A DNA stretch of 64,000 bases, from contig JAITII010000100.1 of the NCBI GenBank assembly GCA_031279515.1, forward strand, positions 1-64,000, read 5' to 3'. The notes under the pieces are model-generated. The model saw only the letters and a list, made by a program, of their open reading frames with translations. It had not been told where the DNA came from and made no database searches. The DNA comes from Deltaproteobacteria bacterium (GTDB lineage Bacteria; Desulfobacterota; Desulfarculia; Adiutricales; Adiutricaceae). The first letter of the stretch is position 1. Every line of letters begins with the position of its first letter. Below are positions 36,745 through 45,457 of this stretch, in pieces. Made by a program: the position numbers and the translations under genes.

Positions 36745-36773
36745 TTGACAAAGACCCCATATCTGGAGAAAAT
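36745..36773 (+). promoter_or_regulatory. Candidate ftsZ promoter
   Basis: Perfect TTGACA at 36745-36750, a 17-base spacer, then GAAAAT. It would give a leader of about 330 bases before ftsZ. The -10 is only a partial match. Confidence 0.4.
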
Positions 36774-37113
36774 GGCTTATGGGAATTTTATTCATTTGGG
36801 CTAAAGCCCAAAGTCGACACTACAATGCTAATAAAAGAAATGCCTCTTTAAGGCTTGGCTTAAGATGAGTGTCATTGGGCCCGGGGACGTGGGGGCACAG
36901 TCCCAAAAGGGAGTGGTATTTTGGTCAGTTAAAAAATAGCTGGCCCGCACCCTTTGGTCCATAAATTAAGAAATAGGGACCAGAGCTTAAGTTAAGCTTA
37001 TGGGCCTTAAATATTTTAAGCCAAGATACTAAACCCATATTTTAAACCCATGCAATGGATTGGACCCTAGGGCGATGATACCCGGGAAAGGGGTATAGGA
37101 GGGTAAGCATATA

Positions 37114-38484
37114 ATGAGCGAAGATTTCTCCTTCTTAGGAAAGAGTGAAGACCTAAAGCTAAGCGGTATCCACAAGCTCAGGGTGCTGGGCATAGGCGGC
37201 TGCGGCAACAAGGCCATCGACCATATGGTGAATATGGGAATCGAAGGGGTGGAATTCGTAGCTGCCAATACAGATCCCAATGACCTTAAGGTATGCCAAG
37301 CCCCAGTAAAGATCCTCCTTGGAGAAAAGATCACCAGGGGTGAAGGTTGCGGCGGAGACCCGGAGGTGGGCACCCGTGCCTGCAAAGAAACCTTGGATCA
37401 CCTGAAGTCCGTTTTGGAGGGCACAGATTTGCTCTTCATAGTTGCGGGTTTAGGAGGTGGTACTGGTAGCGGAGGGGCCCCTGTGGTGGCCGAGGCCTTT
37501 GCTGCCATGGAGCACCCGCCCTTAATCGTATCAGTGGTTACTACACCTTTTTCCTGGGAAGAGGATCGCCAGGTCATAGCCAAGGATATCTTAAAGGAAC
37601 TCACAAGGCACTCCAATGCGGTAATAACTGTTTCCAATTCTATCTTAGAGGAGCTGGTTCCCGACGATTTTACCTATGAGCAGACAGCAGCCAAGGGTAA
37701 TGATGTCCTCTACAAAGCAGTCTCCGGGATAGTGGAAATACTTATGGTAAACGGCAAGATCAACTGCGATTTTGCCGATGTACGCAAGACCTTAGAGTGC
37801 CGGGGCCCAGCCCTCATAGCCTTTGGCGAGGCCTCTGGAGAAAACAGGGCTAAAAAGGCTCTGCAGAATGCCATTGATGCTCCCTTGGTCTCTGAACACT
37901 CCATCAAAGGTGCCAAAAGGCTGTTAATCTATATAGTGGGCGACAAAAAACTCCTCATGAGCGAGTTTAAGGAAATTAACAAGTTGGCAACTGAGATGGG
38001 CGGTAAAGGAGTAAAGCCCATTACAGGACTTGCCGAAGATCCCTCTTTAGCAGAATCCGGCATCATCAGGGTAATCATCATCGCCACAGGTCTAGACAAT
38101 GAAATGGCCTGGGATGAGCCCCAAAAGCCCCAGGAAGAGGTGATAAATTTAACTGCCCTAGCTGACGAGCCGGATGTAAATGTTAGGTCAACAGATGATG
38201 TTCCTGTAAGAAAGACCTTAGCCGGTGCCTTTCGTCCTGTGCCACAGGTCCCAGCAAGTCCAGCGGATCCAGTCGGCATAGGCGCCATCAAACCAACCAT
38301 CCTAAGGCCCCAACCCCAAAAGGAGGGGACAGGTCTACATTCCAATCAAACCAATAGGGTGGTAAGGCCCTTAACTGGAAGTGGCCAAGCTTCCCGCTAT
38401 CAGCAGAATGCTGGAGTGGATCCAGGTGGTGCCAATCCTCCAGGTTTTGAGACCCCCACCTTCTTACGCAATAACGCCAATTAG
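37114..38484 (+). CDS. ftsZ: Cell division GTPase FtsZ
   Basis: The 456-residue tubulin homologue forms the Z-ring. It has the N-terminal GIGGCGNKAIDHM, the GTP signature GGGTGSG at 114-120, the T7 synergy region with NCDFADVRKTL, a Pro-rich disordered linker from about 345 and a C-terminal conserved peptide ETPTFLRN that should bind FtsA and other partners. It is longer than E. coli FtsZ (383) because of the linker. Two FtsA paralogues lie upstream, and a strong terminator follows. Confidence 0.97.
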   Translation: MSEDFSFLGKSEDLKLSGIHKLRVLGIGGCGNKAIDHMVNMGIEGVEFVAANTDPNDLKVCQAPVKILLGEKITRGEGCGGDPEVGTRACKETLDHLKSVLEGTDLLFIVAGLGGGTGSGGAPVVAEAFAAMEHPPLIVSVVTTPFSWEEDRQVIAKDILKELTRHSNAVITVSNSILEELVPDDFTYEQTAAKGNDVLYKAVSGIVEILMVNGKINCDFADVRKTLECRGPALIAFGEASGENRAKKALQNAIDAPLVSEHSIKGAKRLLIYIVGDKKLLMSEFKEINKLATEMGGKGVKPITGLAEDPSLAESGIIRVIIIATGLDNEMAWDEPQKPQEEVINLTALADEPDVNVRSTDDVPVRKTLAGAFRPVPQVPASPADPVGIGAIKPTILRPQPQKEGTGLHSNQTNRVVRPLTGSGQASRYQQNAGVDPGGANPPGFETPTFLRNNAN

Positions 38485-38673
38485 CCCCAAGGCTTACTAA
38501 TAAATATATGAATAGGAGTTCTCTACCAAAAAAGTGTTAAATTGGGACACTTTTTCTTTTAGGCATTTTTGCGGCGGCATCCGCAAAAAAGCAAGCGTCC
38601 AAGGGTCAATCGCTAAATTACCTCTTTTCTAGGGCGAAATATCTTTGGATTTTATTCTTCTGTTTTATCTTGG

Positions 38674-38715
38674 CCTGGGGAACAGGGTCTACCCTGTTCC
38701 CCAGGCTCCATTTTT
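38674..38715 (+). terminator. Terminator of the dcw cluster
   Basis: A 14-bp perfect stem (CCTGGGGAACAGGG with its complement), a 4-base loop and then five T residues five bases further on. It lies 190 bases after ftsZ and is the strongest terminator in the window. Confidence 0.85.
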
Positions 38716-38882
38716 AGCTCGCCAATGGCCAAAAAGTTTTCCCCTTAGGAAGGCGGGCCTGGGGCGGGCTCTTTTTTTATAAAGGGGGTTTTTTTATTAG
38801 AGGCATTAAGGAAAAGGGAGCGGCAAGAAAAGATCCAGGCGGCAGGGTAAATGTCGCCTTAATCTGGCCGGGTAGCTACCCA

Positions 38883-40490
38883 GTGGGTATGAGCTCACTG
38901 GGCTATCTTTCTATCTATAGCCTTATAAACTCCCACCCATATGCCCTAGCGGAAAGGGTATTTGTACCATCAGAGGGAAAGGTATTTAGCTTTGAGAGTA
39001 AAAGGGCGCTAGGGGCCTTTGATCTCATAGCTGCCTCCCTTTCTTTGGAAAACGACTACTGGGTCTTTTTGGATATCTTGGAAAGGGGAGGACTATCTCC
39101 CCTGCGGGAGGAAAGGGAGGCTTTTGCCCCTTTAATCTTAGCTGGAGGAATAGGACCCTGGTCTAACCCTGTGCCCCTTTTGCCTTTTTGCGACGTAATT
39201 CTAACTGGAGAAGGGGAGATCTCTTGGCCGGAGCTCTTGGACCTGGCTCATGGGAGGGACTTTTCTCTTTTAAGTAAAAGGGAAAGGCTTTTAATAATAG
39301 CCCAAAAGGTAGATGGGGCAGTGGTGCCAGAAATACTGCCCTTACCAATATCCAAGGATTTGGGCGCAGCTGAATTTAAAAAAGGGCAAAAAGAATTTTC
39401 TCCCATTGTCCCACCAAGGCTCTCCTTTCCTTTTAGCCCAGAACTAATGCCTCCCTTTTCCCCAATAAATACGCCCTTAGCTGAGTTTTCCTCCATGCGG
39501 CTCATTGAGACCTCAAGGGGTTGCCCCTTTGGCTGCAGGTTTTGTCTGGCGGGTTTTGTCTATAGGCCCCACAGGCCTTGGCCAGTGGAGAAGATCTTAC
39601 AAGCAGTATCCGCCCCTAACCCCTGGGACGGGGCCAATCCTTTTGAGGCTGATTTTTCAGTAGGTTTGGTAAGCCCGGCTGTGGCCTCCCACCCTGATTT
39701 TTATTCTCTTATAGAAGAGCTAATAGCCAGTAGACGCATTAGTTTTTCCTCCATAAGACTTAGCGCTTTGACTGAAGATATGGCCAAACTCTTTGCCATA
39801 GGTAAACTGAAAGGGCTAGCCGTAGCCCCTGAAGCAGGAAGCCAAAGGCTAAGAGACCTTATCAACAAAAATCTCAAAGAAGATGAGATCTTAAATGGGG
39901 TAAACCTTTTAGCCCGCTCTGGCTTAAGGAGTCTAAAGCTCTATTTCATGCTGGGGCTACCAGGGGAAGAGGACTTGGATCTAATTGAAATAGCCGCGCT
40001 TACTAACAAGATTAAAAAGGCGTCCATCATGAAAAGCCGGGCGCCTAAAATAAGCATTACTGTTTCCAATTTTACCCCCAGGCCCCATACCCCCTTTGAG
40101 GACATTGCCCTATTAAGTGAAAGAGAACTTATTAGAAAGGGTGAGATAATTGTAAAGCAGCTCTTGGGTAGTGGGGTAGAAATAACAATTGACCCCCCGC
40201 GCCATAGCCTTATCATGGGATATTTGGGTAAAAGCGGTCCCAATGGCGCTGCTCTTATTAGAATTCTGCAAAAGAACAGGGGCCGGGCCAAACCCTCTTT
40301 GCGCCAATGGGACAGAGAAGCTGCCAAAGAATATGAGCTCGCCCGTCCCTGGAGGCTAATAGAGCCGGCTTCTGGCATAGATTATCTCGAAAAAGAGTCT
40401 CAAGAAAAGGGGCCAACGGAACCCTGCCCCAAAGGGCTTGCTTGCGGGCGCTGTAAGGGGTGTGCTGGTACATTTTTGTCTGGAGTTTAG
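38883..40490 (+). CDS. Radical SAM protein (TIGR03960-like); true start probably further upstream
   Basis: The frame from GTG 38883 gives 535 residues with a radical SAM CxxxCxxC cluster (C214, C218, C221 in CPFGCRFC) and a terminal CGRCKGC motif. Relatives with a degenerate B12-binding-like N-terminus are often encoded near ftsZ or with rRNA/tRNA-modification genes; the substrate is unknown. The open frame continues upstream, encoding NVALIWPGSYPVGMSSLG, which matches the family's first strand, so 38883 truncates the protein. No ATG, GTG or TTG exists between the upstream stop (38715) and 38883. The only start with a ribosome site is ATT at 38796 (GGGGG seven bases upstream), adding 29 residues. 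Confidence 0.85.
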   Translation: MGMSSLGYLSIYSLINSHPYALAERVFVPSEGKVFSFESKRALGAFDLIAASLSLENDYWVFLDILERGGLSPLREEREAFAPLILAGGIGPWSNPVPLLPFCDVILTGEGEISWPELLDLAHGRDFSLLSKRERLLIIAQKVDGAVVPEILPLPISKDLGAAEFKKGQKEFSPIVPPRLSFPFSPELMPPFSPINTPLAEFSSMRLIETSRGCPFGCRFCLAGFVYRPHRPWPVEKILQAVSAPNPWDGANPFEADFSVGLVSPAVASHPDFYSLIEELIASRRISFSSIRLSALTEDMAKLFAIGKLKGLAVAPEAGSQRLRDLINKNLKEDEILNGVNLLARSGLRSLKLYFMLGLPGEEDLDLIEIAALTNKIKKASIMKSRAPKISITVSNFTPRPHTPFEDIALLSERELIRKGEIIVKQLLGSGVEITIDPPRHSLIMGYLGKSGPNGAALIRILQKNRGRAKPSLRQWDREAAKEYELARPWRLIEPASGIDYLEKESQEKGPTEPCPKGLACGRCKGCAGTFLSGV

Positions 40491-40551
40491 ACTATAAAAT
40501 AAAGTAGAATGAAGAGCTTATATATTTTTATCTGTAGCTTTTGGAGGTTCG

Positions 40552-41580
40552 ATGCCTAAGAACGCTCCACTAAACACCCGCCAAAATGAGGCCGGAAGAC
40601 TTTTATTGGTTGGCTGGGAGGGAATAGATGAAGGGGAGCCCATTTCCCTTTTAGAAGAGGTGCGCCCAGCGGGATTTATCTTTTTTGCCCGCAACTTTCC
40701 TGGAAGCTTTGAGCGCTTAAAGGACCAGCTTGGCCGCATCAAGGAAGAAGGACGGAAGATCTTGAAAAGGCAGATATTACTGGCAATTGACCACGAGGGG
40801 GGCTCTGTAAATAGGCTACCACTGGCCGAGGCCATCTTGCCCTCTGCCAGGGAGGCGGGTTCCCTTTTGGCCCTGGGCAAAAGGGAACTAGTGGCCAGGA
40901 TGTTTTCCCGCGCTTCCGCCTTTTTAATGGATCTGGGCTTCAATTTTAACCTGGCCCCTGTGGTGGACGTAGCCTTAGAGGACTCCTTTATTGGAGGGCG
41001 CTCTTTTGGGGACGGCCCCAGGGAAGTCCTCATAGCGGCCTCTTTATTTTGCCGCTGTTTTGCCGATTCAGGGCTGTTGGTCTGCGGAAAGCACTTTCCA
41101 GGATTGGGGAGTGCCACCTTAGATCCCCATGTAGAGCTTCCTATTATCAGCCGCACAATCCAGGACCTCTGGGAGATAGATGGTCTTCCCTATCGGGGGC
41201 TCATAAAAATGGGCCTGGACGCCATTATGACCACCCATGCCATTTACCGTAGCTTAGACCCCCTCTTACCTGCAACCTATTCCTCCAAGATAGTGGATCT
41301 AATAAAAAAGGACTATGCTTTTAAAGGACTAGTCTTAACCGATGACCTGGAGATGGGGGCCTTAAAAGGCATCTTCACCTTGGGCGAGTCTGCTAGTGAG
41401 GCAGTTATTGCAGGACACGACCTTTGTTTAGTCTGTCACAAGAGAGAAAATGTCTTAGCCGCCCACGAGGGCCTGTTAAAGGCGATATCCGATTATCGCA
41501 TCACACCTAGTAGGGTCCTCAAATCGGTAAAGCGCTTGAATAGGACCCTTAAGGCCTTGGAAGAAAGAAGTAACAACTAA
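40552..41580 (+). CDS. nagZ: Beta-N-acetylhexosaminidase, GH3 family (NagZ-like)
   Basis: The 342-residue glycoside hydrolase family 3 protein should remove GlcNAc from muropeptides in wall recycling. It shows IDHEGG(S)VNRL, KHFPGLG followed by DPHVELP (carrying the NagZ catalytic His), and the nucleophile Asp in LTDDLEM. KHFPG is usually followed by His in NagZ; Leu here is a known variant type in GH3 relatives. There is no signal peptide, which fits a cytoplasmic NagZ. GGAGG precedes the start. It is first in an apparent operon with a hypothetical gene, cdsA and dxr. Confidence 0.87.
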   Translation: MPKNAPLNTRQNEAGRLLLVGWEGIDEGEPISLLEEVRPAGFIFFARNFPGSFERLKDQLGRIKEEGRKILKRQILLAIDHEGGSVNRLPLAEAILPSAREAGSLLALGKRELVARMFSRASAFLMDLGFNFNLAPVVDVALEDSFIGGRSFGDGPREVLIAASLFCRCFADSGLLVCGKHFPGLGSATLDPHVELPIISRTIQDLWEIDGLPYRGLIKMGLDAIMTTHAIYRSLDPLLPATYSSKIVDLIKKDYAFKGLVLTDDLEMGALKGIFTLGESASEAVIAGHDLCLVCHKRENVLAAHEGLLKAISDYRITPSRVLKSVKRLNRTLKALEERSNN

Positions 41581-41613
41581 GATGCTCGCGCGCACTATAG
41601 AGAAGGTGAAATA

Positions 41614-42057
41614 ATGCCCAGGAGTCATACTTATCTTTTTATGCCTGGTCTCTGGCACGTGGAAGGGCTCTATTACGATGCCTATGAAAAGCCCCATGTC
41701 CAGGAAGGAGAGCTCTTGGTGGAGCACGCCCCGGATCTTTGGACCATAGATAGCCAGATGAAGATCTCTGGGCAAGACCTACGCGACTTTAACACCCGCT
41801 ATGAGATTGTCCCCTTCCCCGAGGGAGTTTCCTATACAGAATGGAAGTCTTTAACCGGAGGCCCTGAGCCCATATATGGGCTCTTTCTGGTGATAGACAA
41901 TGCCATCATGATGCCCTGGCAGTCCAAGTCAGGACAGTACTGGGGTCAAGAGGTCCTCTTTTCCCAAGATGAGGACAACTATCTTTCCCGGGGATTTGCT
42001 TTTTTAAAGGACAAAAAGGTCTCCTCCTGGGCAGCCAGGATGTCCAGGCAGAGTTGA
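41614..42057 (+). CDS. Conserved-looking hypothetical protein
   Basis: The 147-residue soluble protein is rich in Trp, Tyr and acidic residues, with no signal peptide, membrane segment or motif that I know. It begins MPRSHTYLFMPGLWHVEGLYYD. The start is preceded by GAAGGTGA. It sits between nagZ and cdsA, ending 17 bases before the cdsA start, so it is in the same operon. Function unknown. Confidence 0.75.
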   Translation: MPRSHTYLFMPGLWHVEGLYYDAYEKPHVQEGELLVEHAPDLWTIDSQMKISGQDLRDFNTRYEIVPFPEGVSYTEWKSLTGGPEPIYGLFLVIDNAIMMPWQSKSGQYWGQEVLFSQDEDNYLSRGFAFLKDKKVSSWAARMSRQS

Positions 42058-42074
42058 CCACCCAAGGGGTAAAC

Positions 42075-42911
42075 ATGACAGTTCCCGACTCTATCAGAAA
42101 GGGAGAATTGGGCCGCTGGCTCGTGGGTGTGGCCTTGGCCATCCCCACAGTAATAGCCATCTTGCTTCCCAATAAGCTTTTTATCCTGACCCTTGTAATC
42201 ATCATGGGCGGCATAGCCTGGTGGGAGTTTGCCGTAAGTCTTATGGGCCGAACTCGCCCTGGACTTATTTTACTATCCCTTTTGGGCTGGTGTTTGACTG
42301 CGGTGGGGGCTGCCTATCTTGGTCCTGAAGGCCTGGCTATGGGTCTTATTGCCGCCCTTTTTTTGGGCGGAATATATCTAATCTATATCTTAGAGCCAAC
42401 TGGGGACAAGATCTCGGTAAACCTCATAGCCCGCTATTTCATGGGCCATTTCTATATTTCCCACCTGTTTTCCTATGTCCTTTTAATAAAGGTCTTTGAG
42501 CACGGGCCCCAATTTTTGTTCTATGTGATCTTGGTAACCTCTTGTGCCGATATTGGAGCCATCTATGTAGGCTCCAGGCTAAAAGGGCCCAAGCTCTGCG
42601 AGAAAGTCTCGCCCAATAAGACCATCTCTGGATTTTTAGGAGGCTGCATTGCCGCCATGCTGGTGGGTTTTTTGTCCCGCTATTACCTGCCGGACGTCTT
42701 TTCCAACCTGGAGCTCATCTTAATGTCTTTAGGTTTGGCCTTTTTTGGGACCTTTGGGGATCTCTTTGAGTCCGCCTTAAAAAGGGCCATGGGCATCAAA
42801 GATTCCTCTACCCTTTTATTAGGACATGGCGGCTTTTGGGATAGATTGGATTCTTTGCTCTTTACCCTCCCAGTCTTTTATTACTATCTCTTTTTCCGCA
42901 TAGTGCCCTAG
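42075..42911 (+). CDS. cdsA: Phosphatidate cytidylyltransferase CdsA
   Basis: The 278-residue polytopic membrane enzyme makes CDP-diacylglycerol from phosphatidate and CTP. The C-terminal signature is clear: SALKRAMGIKDSSTLLLGHGG followed by DRLDS. About eight transmembrane helices precede it. I choose ATG 42075, with AAGGGG five bases upstream, over an earlier TTG at 42054 that overlaps the previous gene. It is followed after one base by dxr, a common arrangement. Confidence 0.93.
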   Translation: MTVPDSIRKGELGRWLVGVALAIPTVIAILLPNKLFILTLVIIMGGIAWWEFAVSLMGRTRPGLILLSLLGWCLTAVGAAYLGPEGLAMGLIAALFLGGIYLIYILEPTGDKISVNLIARYFMGHFYISHLFSYVLLIKVFEHGPQFLFYVILVTSCADIGAIYVGSRLKGPKLCEKVSPNKTISGFLGGCIAAMLVGFLSRYYLPDVFSNLELILMSLGLAFFGTFGDLFESALKRAMGIKDSSTLLLGHGGFWDRLDSLLFTLPVFYYYLFFRIVP

Positions 42912-42912
42912 C

Positions 42913-44088
42913 TTGATAGGCTCTCCCCTTCCCATAGTTGTCTTGGGGTCAACGGGCTCCATTGGCCGTCAGACATTAGAGATAGCTTTTGCCTTTAAGG
43001 AAAAAGTGCGGGTAGTGGGCCTGGCCTGCGGCACCAATATGGAGCAAATGGCCAAAGATGCACTAGCTTTTCAGCCGGAAGTCATATCCGTATTGGCAGA
43101 GGCCCAAAGGAAGGATTTAATCTCCCGCCTGCAAGGAAAGTTTTCGCCCCTTCCGGAAATACTAATTGGTCCAGACGGGCTTACAAAGATAGCACAATTT
43201 TCCAGTTCTAAGCTTATAGTCTCTGGAATATCCGGGGCTATAGGATTGGCACCTACTTGGGCGGCATTAAACTCTGGGAAAAGGGTGGCCTTGGCCAATA
43301 AGGAGTCCTTAGTCCTCTTTGGGGATAAAATAATGCCCCGCTTTAAAGACTTGATTATTCCAGTGGACAGCGAGCATTCGGCTATATTTCAGGCCCTGGG
43401 TTTAAGCTTGGACGGCTCTGGGCTAAGGCGGATAATCTTAACCGCCTCAGGGGGCCCTTTTTTGGGGCGCAGCTTGGAAGAGCTAAGGGGGGTAACAATA
43501 GCCGAGGCCTTAGCCCACCCCAGCTGGCACATGGGACCCAAAATAACTATTGAAAGCGCCACCCTCTTAAATAAGGGCCTTGAGGTCATAGAGGCTCATC
43601 ACCTCTTTGGGGTACCTTACGAGAAAATAGATATCCTTATCCACCCCCAGAGCATAATCCATTCTTTGGTGGAATATCCAGACGGTAGTTTAATTGCCCA
43701 GCTGGGGGTCCCGGACATGCGCGTTCCCATTGCCCTGGCTTTAAGCTATCCCCACCGCTGGCCCCTTTTAGACAGGAATATCGATTCTTTTGCTCCCCTA
43801 TCCTTTGAGAGGGCATTTACCTTTGCCAAACCGGACAGAGGCGCCTTCAAATGTCTCCCCTTGGCGGAAGCTGCTGGCACAGAGGGCGCCAGTGCGCCTC
43901 TTATCTTAAACGCGGCCGGAGAAACTGCAGTAGAGGCATTTTTACAAGGGGCTATAAGCTTTCTGGGTATCGGGGACCTGGTGGAAGAGACTTTAAACCG
44001 GGCCCAAAGGCAAAATATTGAAACTGTAGAAGATGCCCTAGAGCTGGATAAAAAGGTAAGGGAACTTGCCAAAAGCCTTGTAGGCTAA
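42913..44088 (+). CDS. dxr: 1-deoxy-D-xylulose 5-phosphate reductoisomerase
   Basis: The 391-residue enzyme is the second step of the MEP isoprenoid pathway, making MEP from DXP with NADPH. It has the NADPH-binding LGSTGSIGRQTLEIA at the N-terminus, ANKESLV, the metal-site DSEHSA, ASGGPF, and the HPSWHMGPKITIESATL block. It starts at TTG 42913, one base after the cdsA stop; there is no clear ribosome site, so translation is probably coupled to cdsA. dxs lies at 59975 on the other strand. Confidence 0.95.
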   Translation: MIGSPLPIVVLGSTGSIGRQTLEIAFAFKEKVRVVGLACGTNMEQMAKDALAFQPEVISVLAEAQRKDLISRLQGKFSPLPEILIGPDGLTKIAQFSSSKLIVSGISGAIGLAPTWAALNSGKRVALANKESLVLFGDKIMPRFKDLIIPVDSEHSAIFQALGLSLDGSGLRRIILTASGGPFLGRSLEELRGVTIAEALAHPSWHMGPKITIESATLLNKGLEVIEAHHLFGVPYEKIDILIHPQSIIHSLVEYPDGSLIAQLGVPDMRVPIALALSYPHRWPLLDRNIDSFAPLSFERAFTFAKPDRGAFKCLPLAEAAGTEGASAPLILNAAGETAVEAFLQGAISFLGIGDLVEETLNRAQRQNIETVEDALELDKKVRELAKSLVG

Positions 44089-44293
44089 TTTAAGTCTTTT
44101 AATTTATAAAAAATCAAATTTATTAAAAGGCTATTATATTTTTATATTGCCGTAAGTTACTAGTGTCTCAACTAGTAATTAGGGAAATTTACTGGCGTAA
44201 AAATATGATCATGAAATTGTTGTATCAGAAACTATAAAGGTGACTATATAACGATGAACTTTTTATATTTTTATCTGAAGATTTTGTAGGCTA

Positions 44294-44393
44294 AAAAACG
44301 GCAATAATTGTATATTATAAAAACGGCAAGAACTGTTTATTATAAAAACGGTAATAATTGTATATTATAAAAACTACAAGAATTGTACAATAT
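44294..44393. repeat. Four 25-bp tandem repeats
   Basis: Four contiguous 25-base units at 44294, 44319, 44344 and 44369, each beginning AAAAAC and ending in an AT-rich segment (TATTAT or similar). Units 1 and 3 differ at one position; units 2 and 4 are more diverged. There are no spacers, so it is not a CRISPR; the form is iteron-like. Confidence 0.85.
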
Positions 44394-44400
44394 AAAAAAT

Positions 44401-44441
44401 TTTTTTATTAAACAAAAAATTTTTTGTTGTTCAATAAAAAA
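44401..44441. repeat. Nested AT-rich palindrome
   Basis: The perfect 18-bp palindrome AACAAAAAATTTTTTGTT (44411-44428) is flanked by TTTTTTATT and AATAAAAAA (44401-44409, 44433-44441). It directly follows the 25-bp repeats. It could act as a weak bidirectional terminator for dxr, or be a protein-binding site. Confidence 0.6.
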
Positions 44442-44544
44442 TCTTGATTTAAGTAAAATAAATTAATAGCATAATAATATAAAAATATAGTAAATACGCG
44501 GTATTTATCATGAATATTGAAAGATGTTTTATGCTTCAATGCAC

Positions 44545-44574
44545 TTGACAAAACTATCATAGCTCAAGTAAAAT
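44545..44574 (+). promoter_or_regulatory. Promoter candidate of the acetate/succinate transporter gene
   Basis: TTGACA at 44545-44550, an 18-base spacer and TAAAAT at 44569-44574. The implied leader of about 160 bases contains two hairpins. Confidence 0.55.
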
Positions 44575-44743
44575 TTTTAAAAAAATTCCCCTAAGCACAA
44601 ATAAATCAAGTATTTTGGGGGGAGGGATACTTCGCTTACCCACTCGTGGGTGAATTTGCCAGAAAAAATTTTTAATGGCACTAAAATATACCACTCCTTG
44701 GCCTTGTCCTCCCGAGGTCAATATAGATGAAAGGATTTTGTTT

Positions 44744-45295
44744 ATGCAGTCGAAACTATCCGACCCCACTCCATTGGGGCTAGCTGCTTTTGGAATTACT
44801 ACAGGATTATTAGCTTGTGTTAATGCTGGATTTTTTCCCATTGGATCGCCGATTTTAGCACAGGCTATTTTTGTTGGCGGTCTGGTTCAGCTCATAGTTG
44901 GGATCATGGAATTTGTGAAAGGCAGCACCTTTGATAGTGTGAGCTTTTGCTGTTTTGGCGGCTTTTGGCTTAGCTACGCGGCATTTGATATCTTGCCTGC
45001 CTTGGGCTTTGCCGCTGCACCATCGGCAGCCCTTCTAGGTACATTCATGCTCATTTGGGCTATCTTTGTGTTCCTGCTCCTAGTGGGTGTTTTCAAAGGA
45101 GGTAGGCTCCTTACAGTAGTGGATACTACCTTGTTCATAGTGCTTATCCTTTTGGCTTTTAGCTATTACCTTGATTCTATAGTGTTAGTTAGGATTGCCG
45201 GCTGGGTGGGCATCGTGTGTGGTGCCTCTGCCCTCTATTTCGGCTGTGCCATAACCCTCTTTGAAACAAAAGGCAGACAGGTCCTTCCCTATTAA
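44744..45295 (+). CDS. satP: Acetate/succinate transporter, GPR1/FUN34/YaaH (SatP) family
   Basis: The 183-residue protein has six transmembrane helices and the family motif NPxPLGL as DPTPLGLAAFG, with Asp in place of the first Asn. E. coli SatP (188 residues) is a channel-like acetate/succinate:proton symporter of the inner membrane. The ATG at 44744 is chosen because AAGGA lies eight bases upstream and it gives the family length; the frame extends to 44675, but that start lacks a ribosome site. It is monocistronic with a terminator. Confidence 0.88.
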   Translation: MQSKLSDPTPLGLAAFGITTGLLACVNAGFFPIGSPILAQAIFVGGLVQLIVGIMEFVKGSTFDSVSFCCFGGFWLSYAAFDILPALGFAAAPSAALLGTFMLIWAIFVFLLLVGVFKGGRLLTVVDTTLFIVLILLAFSYYLDSIVLVRIAGWVGIVCGASALYFGCAITLFETKGRQVLPY

Positions 45296-45348
45296 TTTAA
45301 AAGATTCGGCTCTGATAGCTTCTGGCTGAAGGTGCCTATCGCATTTTA

Positions 45349-45389
45349 ATCCCCCACTTTGATAACTTGTCCTGGCGGGGGATTTTTTT
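45349..45389 (+). terminator. Terminator after the transporter gene
   Basis: ATCCCCC pairs with GGGGGAT across a 21-base loop, followed directly by a run of T residues. It may also serve the convergent ABC operon end at 45458. Confidence 0.75.
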
Positions 45390-45457
45390 AAAAGCTAAAA
45401 GGCTCTTTCAAGCTATACATGGGGAAAAAAATTTTAAGAGCTAATATTAAAAAGGAC

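Larger units (their letters stand above)
36208..37113. other. Spacer between the ftsA pair and ftsZ
   Basis: It has 906 bases without a gene. It holds a strong hairpin (36347-36374), a G-rich tandem repeat (36418-36470) and a candidate promoter (36745-36773). This suggests that ftsZ has its own promoter. Confidence 0.6.
44089..44743. other. AT-rich repeat-bearing spacer and transporter leader
   Basis: It has no gene. From left to right it holds four 25-bp tandem repeats (44294-44393), a nested palindrome (44401-44441), a promoter candidate (44545-44574), and two small hairpins (AAGTAT/ATACTT at 44608-44632, ACCCAC/GTGGGT at 44638-44651) in the leader of the downstream transporter gene. Confidence 0.65.

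Noticed and set aside
44294-44393. CRISPR array
   Set aside because: The units are contiguous with no unique spacers, and no cas gene is present.
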